Assembly: GCA_963556255.1 (NCBI GenBank)
Contig: OY744605.1
Span: 374,352 to 438,351, forward strand
Source of the DNA: Allolobophora icterica
Lineage: Eukaryota > Annelida > Clitellata > Crassiclitellata > Lumbricidae
Direction of reading: 5' to 3'
Length of the DNA stretch: 64,000 nucleotides
The position numbers and the translations under genes were made by a program. Every line of letters begins with the position of its first letter. The stretch's first letter is position 1. The notes below the pieces were generated by a model, which worked only from the letters and a program-made list of their open reading frames with translations, did not search any database and was not told the DNA's origin. Of the stretch, positions 36,903 to 64,000 are shown piece by piece.

Positions 36903-37984
36903 CAGCACCGATAGAGGACGCTGAGATGGAGCTCAATGGAAGATCAAAGGCAAATTAAAAACTGAGTCTGTTAATAATGACGACGGGCGGGCTTCCAAGA
37001 CAGCGGCTTCTCTGTTCTAACCCATCTGACAGCATTACGCAGACGTTCAATAGTATCTGCAACTCATCCACTATTTCTCCAGCTTCTTTTCATTGATCTG
37101 ATACTCCTACTTCAGCCTTTTTTGTTTCTTATTCTCCTCCTTCTATTCATTAAACTGATCTTCCTAATACAACATTTTTTCTCGTTTTAATTCTCCTTCT
37201 CTTTCTTCTCCTCCTTCTCCTCCTGTCCCTCCTCCTTCTGCTATTTGGTTTGCAACTTCTTCTTCTTCATCTTCTTTTTCTGCCACTCCTCCTTCTTCTC
37301 TTCATTATTCTGCTTCTTCATTTTCTACTTCTCTTTCTCAGTTTTCTTCTCCTCCTCGTTCTCCTGCTCCTTCTGCTTCTACTTCCGTGCTTGTGTGGCT
37401 GTAAAAACGATCGCATAGAACGAAAGACACACCAAAGCAGCAAAACAAAGTTGCTTTATGGGGATATTTACAGTTTCTGGAAGCAAATAGGCAGAATGCG
37501 ACGAAAATGTTTTGCTCAAGATAACACTGCCACTGTTTCAGAACCAAAAGCATTTTGATCTCTGAAGTTAATTCATGCCCGCCTCGGTGTGGAATAGCTA
37601 GGGAAGTAGGGAGACGCTCTACGCATTTGCGATCTTTCTTTTATATGCCTTGCCAAGTTGCAGCCACAAAAGTAAGGAAGCCCTATGCTCCGACTTGTTC
37701 GTAACTGTTTCGTTTTTAACTTTTTTATGTTACAAGCGGCCAACTGCAATTACTGCTTGCGTTTAATCTCGTTTGACTAATCGTTATTTGGCTTTTTTCT
37801 GACTCGGCGAACCAACAGCTTGCAAGGTTTAAATATTCCATTATTAGCTAATTTCGTTAGTTTATAAATACAATTGGGTCTACAAAATGTAACTGCACAA
37901 CATCTTAATTTTAACTGCACAAATTTCTTTCCCAACTACACACTTTGTGTCCAGCTGCACGTTAGAATAAGCCCTGGCTCTAAG

Positions 37985-39620
37985 ATAGTTGTACTGTAAC
38001 ATAATCACACTGCAACCAACAATATTAACATTATTTCCATGCTCTGAAGACCGCACTTCCCAAACTTTTAAGTGTGACGGATTGGCTGGAATTTACTTTC
38101 AGTGTGACGGACTGGCAGGAATTTTCCCGTTGCAGCAGGACCGGTGACCAATTTATTAATTACGCGTCACATCCAGTTTCTACTTGCTGGTCAAAAAAAA
38201 CAAAACTGTTACGGTCAAAGTTTCTAGTAAAGGAGAACAACTTCTATTTGACCTGTCAGCAATTTGTCGAATAACTATTTCTTCTGCAGTTTTCGTTTAC
38301 AATAGCTGAAATACATTTACTCCCAGAACAAATCCTTTAAATTTATATGAAAAATATGGTTTTGATTGCGAGACAATCGTGTTTTTTGAAGATAGTTCGA
38401 ATTTTCAAAGCGAGACCCAATCGAGAAAACGTCTATCGTCCTTTTTTGTAAAGTTTCTTGACTAACTTTGCGGACTGGAAACTCGTGGCTCGCGGACCAC
38501 TACTTTGGAAAGCACTGCTCTAAGCTATTAACAGCACTGTGACTTAATCACACTGCAACTAACACCATTAACATTATTTCTATCCTCCTAAGATATTAAC
38601 AGCACCGTGACACCATTTCTATCCTCTAACAGCAATAATTCTTCACCTCTGGTACATCGACATCTGATTAGTGGTTGTCAACTGAAGACGTCTGCAGGGA
38701 TAGGAGACCAGAGGTCACCCAAATGCGGACGTCCACAATACCCCCATGCAGACGTCCGCATGCAATAATTAGTAACTTCACTCGCGATGGTCTCTAATTC
38801 ACAAGGCATCAACCGGTGGCACACCAAAATCAGGCCACAATCAGGTCAATATGAAGTCTGCTGAGAGAGTGACAGCCTAAGAAGGATATGCAAAACAAAT
38901 GCATCCGCACGTAGAAACAAAATGACTGCACATAAGTACCAACAATCTATGCAAATTGGTACATTAGTTAACCTTTTAATTCATTAGTCATTTCTAGTAC
39001 AGCCTGTGGCGGCTTGTGGCCCTTCAAACACCAACTTCATTAAGTTCAGGCAGACCTTGCATCTAACAATTATCAATTAATTATCAATTAATAAAGTGCT
39101 TTAATTTGTTGGACAGATCAACATGTCACCCAAACTCGACCTAAGGCCTGTGGTCAAAGGTCATTTTGCGAATGTCGTTTATGGACGACCCCTCACATTG
39201 TTCTACATAAGAATTTCAGTCGATGGAAAGGGATTTCAGAGACAACGCACTCTTTACAGGCAAACTTCTATTTCCAACCCATCCAAGGTATTCCATCCGA
39301 CGCATCCGATCCAAGTGGAAAACGGTGCAGCCATTATGAGTTTGATTTCCTCAAGCAGCACAGACAAATCACATTCTCTGACACGACTTTTGCATGACAC
39401 AACGCAACTGGAAGATCTAAAACGACACTTATGAAGGAAATGTCAAGACGATTGGGAAGGAGAAGAGGATGGAAAATTGGAACGAATGACTGAATGGATG
39501 AGAAAAGGAAAGAGAAGAAAAGGATTAAACAGATGGAATGAAGTCCGGCAGCAAAGATAAATGGACGTGGAAGAGTAATCATTAAGAAAGAGGTTGTAAG
39601 ATGGGACTCGTTAGAAGGAC
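37985..39620. other. Intergenic region and probable helicase 3' UTR
   Basis: Contains leftover units of the AATCACACTGCAAC tandem repeat (37,985-38,050; 38,518-38,640), an old hAT-like element (38051-38517) and a SINE-like copy (38785-38850). The last part before 39,621 is probably the 3' UTR of the minus-strand helicase. No other gene is seen. Confidence 0.5.
38051..38517. mobile_element. Old hAT-Charlie-like element (probable)
   Basis: Left end CCGCACTTCCCAAACTTTT and right end GCGGACCACTACTTTGGAAAGCACTG-like sequence are the typical Charlie-type termini. No exact target duplication remains, and the interior has no clear ORF. Confidence 0.5.
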
Positions 39621-53847
<14,227 letters not shown>

Positions 53848-54218
53848 ATCGACAACAATAAAATTACAGAGAAGTTTTGTTACATGATAAAATTGATTCA
53901 ACTCGTACAACAACAAAATGGCGGATATATAAAACGCGAGTTATCAAAATCGAGTCGAGGCTTCTGCACGCGAGGGAGTAAGTTGCGCGGTGAAGCAAGC
54001 TTTTTCGCAATATTGTGTAATGTAATGTAAATCTCTAAAATTTCCCAGCGTTGAACAAAATCCGCGTCAGGAAGACTGCAGCTTATCAAATCAAGTTCGC
54101 AAGAGCCATGGTTGCTTGGTTAGTTTCGGTACCTGGTCAGATATATTGGCTGGTGCCGTCGTTGGCTGGTGCCCTGCGCTTGGCCTTCGAGTGGCTCTTT
54201 AGAAGTTTGGAGATTACG
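53848..54218. other. Upstream region of the DDX5/17-like gene
   Basis: It should hold the 5' UTR and promoter of the minus-strand helicase. I see no clear TATA box. Near 54,150 lies 'ggctggtgccctgcgcttgg', a word shared with 28,722, so part is repetitive. Confidence 0.4.
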
Positions 54219-55087
54219 ATCACGATCAGTGATATTTTCGTTAACGAAAACTAAAATTAGAAGTAAAAATAATTGATTTCGTTAACGAAAACTAGAAGTA
54301 AAAGTAGGAATTATTTCAGCAGAAAGAACGAAATTAAGAATTGAATTAGGAATTATTTGCCGAACTAAAATTATGAATTATTTTCAGAAGTAAAATCATT
54401 TTACTTCTTGTGGCGCTTAAGTTGAGACGAAGGCGAGTACCGGTAAAATTGCACGCGTTCCAAACAAAATCCATTGGAAAACTTCGGTTGAGATGAAGAC
54501 GCTGCGCATACCATTTCTATTATCTTTGGTCTTCGTTGTCTAATAATTGTCCCCACTTAATTGCGTACCAACGACCTCAGTTTCATACGCCATTTTATTT
54601 CGGGTTTGATCGTTAAATTGTAAAATTACGAGTTTATCGAGAATGTTGACCGGAAGGAAGCGAGATAGATTGGGTCCGTTTATCATTTCGACGAAACTAC
54701 ATGTGCAGGCAGATCTACATGCCAAGTAGGCCTAGGCCCTACTAAACGAGGAAAGTGATGGAATTTGTGGAACATCACTAGCTGGAAAAATACAAGCAAT
54801 ATAAGTCTTGGCAGGGGGATAGATGAATGGTGGCACTCTCAGGGCATTTTTTAACATGTTGACTGGTGGGGAAATTCCCCACCAGCCCTCTCGAATTCCC
54901 CACCAGTCCTTGCCCTTTTCTCCACCAGTGAATTTTGCCCTTTTTGTCCCAAATTATTTTTTTTCTCATTTGTGTGACCTTATGCATGTGATATACTGTA
55001 AATGCAAATCACAGCAGACGTGAGATCTTTATAATTTATATTTCTTTGGTCACCAATAGTCTGCCCATAGACGTCTATGAGTCTGAC

Positions 55088-55375
55088 CATCGACCTATAT
55101 TCATGGACGGAGCATAGTCCAGTACATTGCCTTTTAGATTCTGATGCCTTTACATAATATGCTAATTGGCTCTGCCTGACGTCATTCATGGACGAAACAT
55201 CGATATCTATATTTAGACCGGTTAGTATCTGAACGGTGACCCATGACCTTTCCCGTCATGCATTTTGACCATGAATGACGTCACAGGCAAGCAACAGGCC
55301 AGGGTCTAAATATAGATATCGATGGCAGGCTTCAACTTGAATCGCTTTTGCTCCGTCCATGAATATATGTCGATG
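55088..55375. mobile_element. Fold-back hAT-type MITE, 288 bp, third nesting level
   Basis: Ends CATCGACCTATATTCATGG and CCATGAATATATGTCGATG, flanked by exact 8-bp AGTCTGAC at 55080-55087 and 55376-55383. Inner pairs (ATATCTATATTTAGACC with GGTCTAAATATAGATAT; ATGACGTCA-type words) make most of it self-complementary. Confidence 0.9.
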
Positions 55376-55656
55376 AGTCTGACACAGCAGACGTGAAATC
55401 TTTATTATTTATATTTCTTTGGTCACCAATAGTCTGCCACAGTAGACGTGAACTCTTTGAAACTTATATTTCTTTGGTCACCAGTAGTCTGCTCTTTGCT
55501 GTTATTTACGTCTTCGGTGTGTTGATATTTCTAATTTTATCATTTAAAAGCGAAAACTAAGCATAAACTAAAACCGTACAACTGAATTTTGATTAGTGGT
55601 TACAATAAAGCTAATCTCTAGGGATTAAGATTTATCCAATTCACGCAAGAATAATA

Positions 55657-56420
55657 TTGGTTAAATTACAAGCATGCCGAGTACAGAAAGAACCAAGAAA
55701 CGCAAAGCAGATTTGCTTTTGGATAGCGCTAAGAAATGTCAAAAGCTTTCAGATTTATTTGGCCAAACTCGACAGCAAACAATTACAACCAGTCTGCCAA
55801 CAACCAATCAGGCAAAAACAGTTAGGCCTAGGCTACTCACTTTTAACTTGTGCGAGTAAAGAACCAAGTCAATCTTTAACTGTTGCGAGTCAGGCAGCAA
55901 GCGAATGCGAATCGTCAATTGTAGCAAATGATGTGACAAATGCAGCAAGTCAATCGTCAATGATTTTTGTGAGTCTGGATGCTATTCCATCGACAAGTAG
56001 GCCTAAGTCCTCAACACGTGTCAACGAACTTATTCAACTTAACGAAGCAGGTTTGTCAAGTAGGCCTAGTCAACCGACAAGTTTGACATCAATTAAGCGA
56101 TATAAAGTTCAGAACAAAAGAAACAGTGTTTCCTTTTACAAAGGAATAAAACTAGACTTGAATAGTTTATTAAAGAACAACAACGAACTAGAGATATTTG
56201 ACGCAACTAAAGATTCAAAGAAGCGTGTGCATGTGTCTTGTAAATTGTGTCTTCAGTAGGCTACATAGATGAGGCCAAAAAGTATTTGAGAAACGGCACT
56301 GTGCCAATCGCAATAAGTGCCAGAGCTAATGGTGAAGATCGTTTAAAGTTAATAGTAGATCATTTGCAATCTGAAGCACACACATGCTGCTGTTAAAGAT
56401 CGAGATAAACTGCATAAGGA
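55657..56420 (+). pseudogene. Decayed hAT transposase-like ORF with BED-type finger (copy 2)
   Basis: Corresponds to 34356-35136. The start (MPSTERTKKRKADLLLD at 55674) and the later part (SRPSQPTSLTSIKRYKVQNK, in 55657-56259) are in different frames, and a stop falls inside the finger just after CKLCLQ. The frame breaks differ from those of copy 1, so each copy decayed separately. Confidence 0.7.
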
Positions 56421-56817
56421 ATAGGAGAAGAGAAACGATAAGCATCCTAGGCTTAAAATCTTGAAAACTCATAAAGCTACATATTTTCGTACATCGAAAT
56501 ATAAGACGAATTTGCTGCATTCTGAGCTCAAAGATGCCAAACTGTTTCCTCGACATCATGGAGTAGCCTACGTTTCGCTCAGCATCAGGTACAATTGATG
56601 CGATAGCATATTGAGTTACATTCATGGCTGCAAGGCGGTGTGGAATAAACTAGAGCAAATGGGGACCGTAAAGAGAAGGCTGAAGTTCGAGGTTTCACAA
56701 AGACTTGGAGTGACAGACAAATTTGGATATCTGCATAATGGACGATATCTTGGATGTATACCCAACTTTACAGAAACAATTTCAGCGAGATGATCTTATC
56801 CCTTGTGAAATACTGAC

Positions 56818-57289
<472 letters not shown>

Positions 57290-58122
57290 CTTAGGAAGCT
57301 TCAACTGATGAAGACTGGACCGTGTCCAGGTAAAGGTACTTGTTAAAACAGAAAATGGCTGTACTAAATGTTTCTTGTTTATTAATTATGACATTAAATA
57401 ATAAATTAAATAATATAAAATATTATAATAAATAAATTATTAGGAATTATTCCTGTGGCCCACAGCTCAGAGAGGTTTCTCCGATTCAGTTCTTCTTGAC
57501 TTAAAACTACGCGCGAAAAATGCCCTTTTTCAAAATTCCCCACCAGTGAAAATTTCTTTAAAAGTCCCCTGGGCACTCTGGAGCATTAGATCTTGACGAC
57601 TGACTCGAATTAATTCCATCAGCGACTGTACAACGTTTTGGATATGGTTGTCCACACAGTAGGGCCTACCCGGTTTCGCTGATAGGCCTAGGCCTAATAG
57701 ATAATTCTTCGTTTCGTATTAATGATAACCACACGACTCAAAATTCAAATTACCAGCATTGTTAGACTAAAGCTTCACCCCTTGTTTTACTTCAAACAGT
57801 GTTTTCTTTCTCGGGACAGGTTTGGCGTGCTTCTCTCTGCAAGCGTTGCATAGGCCCTATGTACTTTTACAGCACGGAAATTAATAATTATTTGGAAAAC
57901 TAAAATAAGAAGTAAAATTATTTGAGAACTAAAATAGGAATTAGAAGTAAAATTATTTGTGAAGTAAAATTAGAATTAGAAGTAAAATTCAAGAGCTCAG
58001 AACTGAATTAGAACTGAATTAGGAATTATTTTTAGAAGTAAAATATCACTGATCACGATTGATTGTGGTCATGGGATGGACCCAGTGCCGTAGCGAGGGA
58101 TGTTCCAGCTGTACCATGGAAC

Positions 58123-58301
58123 CAGTGGCGGCGCCAGAGGTGGGCTAGGGGGTGCTTAGCCCCTCCAAACTGTGGCTCAGCCCCCCCAAACAAAACGCTG
58201 GAAACCTCTGAAGCTTTGCAATGCTTATAAAGGAGGAAGGGAGAAAGGGAAGAGCTTAGGGCTTCAGCCCCCCCAAACCTGAAATCCTGGCGCCCCCACT
58301 G
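58123..58301. mobile_element. hAT-type MITE, 179 bp (GGCGCCAG family)
   Basis: Ends CAGTGGCGGCGCCAG and CTGGCGCCCCCACTG. Exact 8-bp CATGGAAC at 58115-58122 and 58302-58309. Inside has 'CAGCCCCCCCAAAC' as in the MITE at 25,108. The flank 'cagtgccgtagcgagg' at 58,083 looks like the end of yet another element, whose other end I cannot find. Confidence 0.9.
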
Positions 58302-58497
58302 CATGGAACAGGGCGCAACTCTATGGGGGCGCAAATTTTGAGACGGAATGTTTTAATTATTAAAGGCCTACTTTATCTTGAAATATAATATCCATTTAAA
58401 ATGAAATAAATGTAATAAAATTAAGTAATAACAAATGAAAGTGTATAATATATAATATTCATAGATAGTGCAAGCTTATTTAAAAATTGTCGTTTGC

Positions 58498-58547
58498 ACA
58501 CACACACGCAAACACGCACACGCACACGCACACGCACACGCACACGC

Positions 58548-58598
<51 letters not shown>
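58498..58598. repeat. (CA)n / (CGCACA)n microsatellite
   Basis: CA dinucleotides with interspersed CG, about 100 bp. Confidence 0.97.
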
Positions 58599-58601
<3 letters not shown>

Positions 58602-58602
<1 letters not shown>

Positions 58603-60004
58603 TACACATGTATGGGGCGCCGAAATGAGGGCGCTACATTTTTGGCACATAGCGCAATTATAGCTTGCTAAGTTCCTGGCAGGCTGGAGTGAGGACTTTC
58701 TCATGAAGTGTCGCTATAGAAATTTGTGATTACAATTACGATTACGTACGATGAAGATAAGAATTTGTTGCTCTCCGTGCAGAACTTGAGTTACAGATGC
58801 ATGCAGTGGCGTCACTATGGGGTCGGGGGGGGGGGTAGTGAGGGCCACATGACATGGGGTAACACCAGTCCTGCAGAGGGGTGACACCAAAATGACAAAG
58901 GATCGAACTTTTAATGAAAACTTTGTGCCCAGTTTCAACAGAAACTTATTAGTTTTAAATTAACAATAACAGATGATAACAAACACGTTTTTCGTAAGTC
59001 CTGACATGTACTGTAGCCTAGCCTATCAGTATCTACCTAAAGCTGAAACTCTAGGCCTATGCTAATTTACTTTATTGAACCTTCTAATGCACTCCGGTCA
59101 GTGCCGTCATCATACTGAACAATGTGAACATCATAGCTGTCACATACCGCAGCTAGTAGCCTAGAACAAGCTACAGAGGTCTCACGAGCAACTAATTCGC
59201 GGTAAGGGACTAAGGGAGGAGGTCCATGGGGGTGACACTATGACTTACCGCAGGGGGTGACACCAGACCTGGTGACGCGACTGCACAGGTGGAGACCGGA
59301 GACGAAGTAAAACAGCAGAATGCGTCGACAGTAGGCCTAGTAGGCCTACTGTTGTATGCAAGACACAGGTGAAGTATACCTAGAGCTATCTCTTACTAAG
59401 TCATTGGGCAAAGGTGTTATTCCTAAAGAAGTCAAAACAAATCTTCGCGAAAATAGATCGATGTGAATGTTTACCTCATAATTTGAGCTAACTATGGGTA
59501 GCGCTGTGAGCGTTGATCTATAGAAATGGATTATTTTAATTTTCACGTGTACCGGGATTTTGCACTCAGTAGCATCAACAACACCCAGCAGACGGCTACT
59601 GCTATGATTAAGCGCGGCGTTGCTAGGCAACAGCGGTGTAATCATGTATCCAGACGCCGACCGTGACTCCTAACTATTTTCCTCTTCTGTTGCTGATTAT
59701 AAATTCGATTGGCTGGAGTCTATAAATCAACTCAACCTAAAAATATGTAAGTACACAGAGTATCGATTAGAATTGCAGAATAACTTTGGAGGTGATTTAG
59801 CGATTAAGTTGAACGGACGAACTATTTCTTGTAGGCGACGTGATACGCAGGTCCTCGTTCGGCCATAGAAGTTGCGAAGTTTTTGGAGTCGGAGAGCGAA
59901 GTCTTAGACTTGCCGAGTGTCAGATTATGATTTCATTTTTCGTATTCTACTTTATAATTTAGCGTCTGTATTTTCACATGTTTTACTTGTTTTAAAAGCC
60001 GAAA
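58602..60004. other. Intergenic region upstream of the QRICH2-like gene
   Basis: Includes a possible 480-bp G-rich element (58804-59283) lacking a target duplication. The last few hundred bases probably contain the promoter and 5' UTR of the gene starting at 60,005. No other gene seen. Confidence 0.45.
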
Positions 60005-63000
60005 ATGCCGGACACTGCTAGTTTGTCGGAAATGGTGGACCTGGCTCTTGGCACTCCTGAGATCGGATGTGTCAACTACACCGTTCTGCATCGATTCCTC
60101 CACGCCATGATCTACCAGCTCCACCTGGAACACATCAGAGCAGATCTCCCGGACGAGAACGAAAAACAGTTCCTGTCGACAGCGCCTCTGCAGGGAGTTG
60201 AGAGGCCGCGAGGGAAGAAGGATGATGCGAGGGAAGCTGGAGCTGGCGCTGGAGAGGTGGAAGAAGAGGAGAAAGTTGGTGGAGACCAGATGGGTGGAGC
60301 ATATCCACTTTCTGAAGCCGACTCTGGAGTGACATTTGGAGGGGATGGATCAGAGCGACCAAAGGAAACTGGAACCGATGTTCCAGTCCCGTTGACCCGC
60401 AGCCCCTACCACCAGCTGGAAGAGAAAGTGGAACGACTGGAGAGCCTCCTCAGGGACTTTGAGTCGCTGCCATCAAATAAGGAGCTGCTGGAACGAGCCG
60501 CAGGAGATGCTGGAGAGAGGAGATCTGTGGATCAGAAGCCGCGACCTGTGGCCGAGATGTGGCAATCGATGCAACTGTCGAGGAAGGTTGACGCTAACAC
60601 TCAGGGTGTCAGCAAGGTAACACCATGGCCACCCGTTGCCTACCATCATACACCATGACATAACATATCTTATAATGTATATTTTGGTACCATATGCCTA
60701 ATAATTGGATCTGATCTCAATCCTATCCATGGCCTGTATCTGCTTTATAATTCAAAATTAAGGCAGTGGATCATTACACCTAGGTGCCATCGTTAGAAGC
60801 CATGTTTTCTCTCAGTGGTGCTACATAAACAGCCATTTACATTGCATCAAGTTACTAGATTCTTTTCAGTATCTTTAGTTTTGTTCCTGTATTGGATGAT
60901 TGCTTGATTTGTTGGCTTTGGGATGAGTTCTTCCTGTTTCTTCTTGTGTTTTTAGTCTTCCATCTTTCTAACTGATGCTCTTTCACAGCCTGTCTTTTGG
61001 AGTCTCTTGGATCTCCACTCATTCTTTTTGCATGTGGGTTTTTGATCTTGGAATGTGGTCTTGCTGAGAAGCAAACATTCCTCGTGCATTACGATGATGA
61101 TGCTGTGGAAGTCTCTTGATTATATTGGATTGGATTGGATTAGATCTGCTTTTGATCACTTCTTGTTTGATCTTCTGCAGTTGATGTCGCTGGTCGAAGA
61201 TCTGATGCAGGAAATCCAGTCGCTGAAACAAGTCAACAGCGAGCTAAAGGCGGAAATGGAAAGAGCAAAGGAAAACGTTAGTACAGTTGGTCAGATCGAC
61301 AGAGGGAAGGACAGACAGAAAGAGATAGATGGAGATGGAAGAACAGACGGAAGGACAGATGACTGGAGTCATAGATGGACAGATGGAAGGAAGGACAAAT
61401 GGAAGGACAGATGGATATGGACATACAGATGTATGGATGGAAGAAGAGATAGATGGATGGGAAGGAGAAATAGATGGACATACAGATGGGCAGATGACTG
61501 GACTTATAGATGGATGGACAGATGGAAGGGCAGATGACTGGACTTATAGATGGACAGCCAATCAGCCTCTAAGAACTTTGATAAGTAAGATATGTATTGG
61601 CTTGAAAGCCTGTTAACAACAGACTAACAAATTTAAAATGGAAATGCAGCCAAACTCACTGAATTAACAGTCATCCTATTAAGTTTATGGTTTGTTTCTG
61701 TGTTAGTATGTTTGCATTTGTTTTGTTGTCTTTCTTGTTGGTTTGTGGATGTCTGTCTATCAGTCTGGTTGTCTTTGGTCCTCGTCTGGGTCTCTTATCA
61801 GTTGATTATCAGTTGACAATTGATTGGGTCATGTGTTAATTGGATGTCATTTGTCAACACTTGAGTGGAGGAGTCTTTGGTTGCCTCAGCTGCAGGTCAT
61901 GCTTCACTGGAATCAAATAAGCTGTTATCAGTCAGGCAGAACCTGTCCATTTAGCAAACTGGTAAATGACTCCAATTTTTTTCATTAATTTTGATGATAT
62001 TTCAGGATGAAAAAATTAACGAAATTATGAGAAACCTGCAACAAATGACAGTGAGTCTTGTTTCTTGTTTGTTAGTTTTACTTCGTAAAGTTTTGAGAAT
62101 TTTTCAGTTATATATTACTATCTTACGGTAAGAAGGTAATGTAGGGAGTACTGTAAGCCATATCTTACATTACCTGAACTTACCATACCTTACCTGAACT
62201 TACCTTAACTTAACCTATACTTAACTGAACTTATCTGAACGTGCCTGAACTAACCTTAGCGGACTGCATCTTACCATACCATACCTACTATAGATGTTGA
62301 ATATCTGATGCATTTCTGCCTTGTAGGTTCAGATGAGGGACTTGGATGACCGGATGCCAACGGACGAGGTTCTTGATGGATTTGTCTCTTGGTCCACCCT
62401 AGAAGACGCTCTCAAAGGACTGAAGCTCGAATTTGACCAGTTCACTGGACCTCAGGACAACCAGCAGACATCAACATTCAAAGATCAAGGTCCTTCTGCT
62501 CAGGAAACTGACCAGACACTGACCAGAAATGACCAGACGCAGACCAGAAATGACCAGACGCAGACCAGAAATGACCAGACGCAGACCAGAAATGACCAGA
62601 CCCTGGTGACCAGAAATGACCAGACGCAGACCAGAAATGACCAGACCCTGGTGACGCAGGAGAGTGACCCGGATCTGGTCAAGACGGCTGACCAAATGGT
62701 TTCGCAGGTGACTGCTATGGAGGCAGAGGTTGACAGTACCAAGGATCAGGTACGTTGCATCATGTCTTTAAATTCCTCTCAGAGTTGTATGGACTATATT
62801 TAAGCGGTAAAATCAAATGGCTCATTATACAGAGATTCAGTTCTAATCAAGGCTGTAGTGGTAAAATTAGAGGTGAGTACACGCTATAGGTTAGTTTTCC
62901 GAAACATGCATACATACATACATACATGTCATACATGCATGCTTACATACATACATACATACATATCTATATACATTGATATTTACTTAAACATGCATAT

Positions 63001-63213
63001 GTATATTTTGCCATCTTCCCATGAGTTCTGACTGGTCTTTGTTTCCTTCTTCCTCAGCAGTCTCGTCCTGTGTCCCGTTCCCGACGTCGTTCACGCATGT
63101 CTGTTGTCGGAACTCCAGCAGGACCTTCGTTCGAATTGATCGATCTGCTTGAGCGACTTGGCAAGCTCACGAGCCAACACGAAGTGCTCGAGGCTCGCGT
63201 CGACCTGCTCGAG
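60005..63213 (+). CDS. QRICH2: QRICH2/C16orf96-like protein (DUF4795 family), 5' part, gene continues past window
   Basis: QRICH2 in mammals is needed for sperm flagellum formation. Exons: 60005-60616, 61181-61276, 62006-62050, 62327-62749, 63058-63213, all phase 0 with GT-AG borders, 444 codons so far. The N-terminus MPDTASLSEMVDLALGTPEI, then GCVNYTVLHRFLHAMIYQL, is the family's opening module. PYHQLEEKVERLESLL and PVAEMWQSMQLSRKVDANTQ are further shared landmarks, followed by a coiled coil (MSLVEDLMQEIQSLKQ). Exon 4 has NDQTQTR repeats. The acceptor at 63058 is a NAGNAG (cagcag). The DUF4795 core itself should lie downstream, outside the window. QRICH2 and C16orf96 share this N-terminus, so the symbol is provisional. 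Confidence 0.8.
61280..61560. repeat. GATGGA/GACAGA-type degenerate simple repeat in intron 2
   Basis: Repeated 'agatggatggacagatgg' words directly after the exon donor at 61277. Apparent ORFs here are repeat artefacts. Confidence 0.8.
62514..62660. repeat. Coding 18-bp tandem repeat (NDQTQTR-type) in QRICH2-like exon 4
   Basis: Units 'aatgaccagacgcagacc' (with a longer variant containing 'ctggtgacc') are repeated about seven times in frame. Confidence 0.95.
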
Positions 63214-64000
63214 GTGAGAGGCAGCCAGGCGATAGCTGTTCCGCTTGAATAATTTACATGATAGACTCGCGGTGCCAGGCGGCAATCGGTCTTGTTTTTC
63301 GTGAATATTTAATGCAATTGATGTTTATTGTGATGTTGGCAGCGTGTTTTCCTCTCAGAAACAGATGTCAGCACAGTCTTTTGCAAAACGTTTCATGCAG
63401 TTTTACACTGAAATTGAAAATGTCAATCACTATATGACTGTATTGCATGCTTAACTCTGTTGCTTCAGACTTTCTCTTAACGGAGTTTAATCCTCACTCA
63501 ACAATTCTTATGCTATGGCTACAGAGAGTGTTTAGGTGCTGTTAGGTCTACATTGTTTTATAAGTGATTGGTTTAGTATTGTCATCTGCGTCATAATTGT
63601 CATCATTAACATCATCATCATTATTGTCACTGTCATCATTACCATCATCGTCATTGTCATCATTACCATCATCGTCATTATTGTCATTGTCATCATTACC
63701 ATCATCGTCATTATTGTCATTGTCATCATTACCATCATCATCATTATTGTCATGACCTTCATCAACATCATCATCATTTTTTTATTGTCGTCATCGTCAT
63801 CATCACCATTGTCAGCAGAATGATTGTTATTGTTTATGTTTTACTATTTGTGTTTATCATTGTTTTGCCTGATCCTGCAAATGTTTGTTTATTTAACGAC
63901 TGTACTCTAGAGACCCGGCAGAATAAGTGTTTATCTGGTCATGTTATGATGAATCATGAGTTGTTTTCTATGGCACAATGAAGTCATGCACTAAGGGAGC
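63214..64000. other. Intron of the QRICH2-like gene with a CATCAT-type repeat
   Basis: 63,590-63,800 is a 'catcattaccatcatcgtca' plus 'ttattgtcattgt' tandem repeat. No further exon was recognised before the window end. Confidence 0.6.

Larger units (their letters stand above)
33835..37976. mobile_element. hAT-type element, 4.1 kb, carrying nested insertions
   Basis: Ends CAGGGCTTATTCTAAG and TTAGAATAAGCCCTG are inverted repeats. Exact 8-bp GCTCTAAG lies at 33827-33834 and 37977-37984. Inside are a complete second hAT element (33902-35845), a MITE (36712-36902) and a truncated MITE (36559 on). Without them it is about 2.0 kb. I recognise no transposase ORF in its own sequence; 37190-37385 is a pyrimidine-rich CTTCTCCTC tract. 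Its target was an old tandem repeat ('aatcacactgcaactgacac'), with further units at 37,985 and 38,520. Confidence 0.87.

Noticed and set aside
58804..59283. CAGTGGCGTCAC...GTGACGCGACTG as another hAT-type element
   Set aside because: The termini look right but the flanks (GATGCATG and CACAGGTG) do not match, so it is not claimed as a complete element.

Overview
This is eukaryotic, animal DNA. All recognisable genes except one are broken into short exons with GT-AG borders, introns are long, and the gene set is metazoan: TPR, an orphan rhodopsin-type GPCR, synaptotagmin-15, a DDX5/DDX17-type helicase and a QRICH2/DUF4795 protein. The frequent AGGCCTA words, the microsatellites and the crowd of small DNA transposons suggest a marine invertebrate deuterostome such as an echinoderm or hemichordate. 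That taxonomic guess is inference only.

Layout. 348-13,873 (+): C-terminal half of the nuclear-basket nucleoporin TPR, about 22 exons; the 5' part lies outside the window. 15,038-17,287 (-): an uninterrupted seven-helix receptor with a very long extracellular loop 2, convergent with TPR. 20,100-29,253 (-): synaptotagmin-15 (C2A-C2B), seven exons. 29,254-39,620: intergenic, mostly transposons, including a 4.1 kb element with a second transposon inside it. 39,621-53,847 (-): p68/p72-type DEAD-box RNA helicase, thirteen exons, ending in one giant low-complexity exon (RS, GQ, QNQGM and proline repeats). 53,848-60,004: intergenic, dominated by a three-level nest of hAT-type elements. 60,005-63,213 (+): 5' part of a QRICH2/C16orf96-like gene, running off the right edge.

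The genes do not form an operon or one pathway. TPR and the helicase serve mRNA biogenesis and export, SYT15 membrane trafficking, the GPCR signalling, and QRICH2 relatives the sperm flagellum.

The most striking feature is mobile DNA. I found eleven elements whose imperfect terminal inverted repeats are flanked by exact 8-bp target duplications (hAT signature), several nested, plus one pogo-like element with a TA duplication, two 5'-truncated LINEs and a tRNA-derived SINE family. Exon coordinates were derived by hand from splice sites, reading-frame phase and remembered protein families; no alignment was run.
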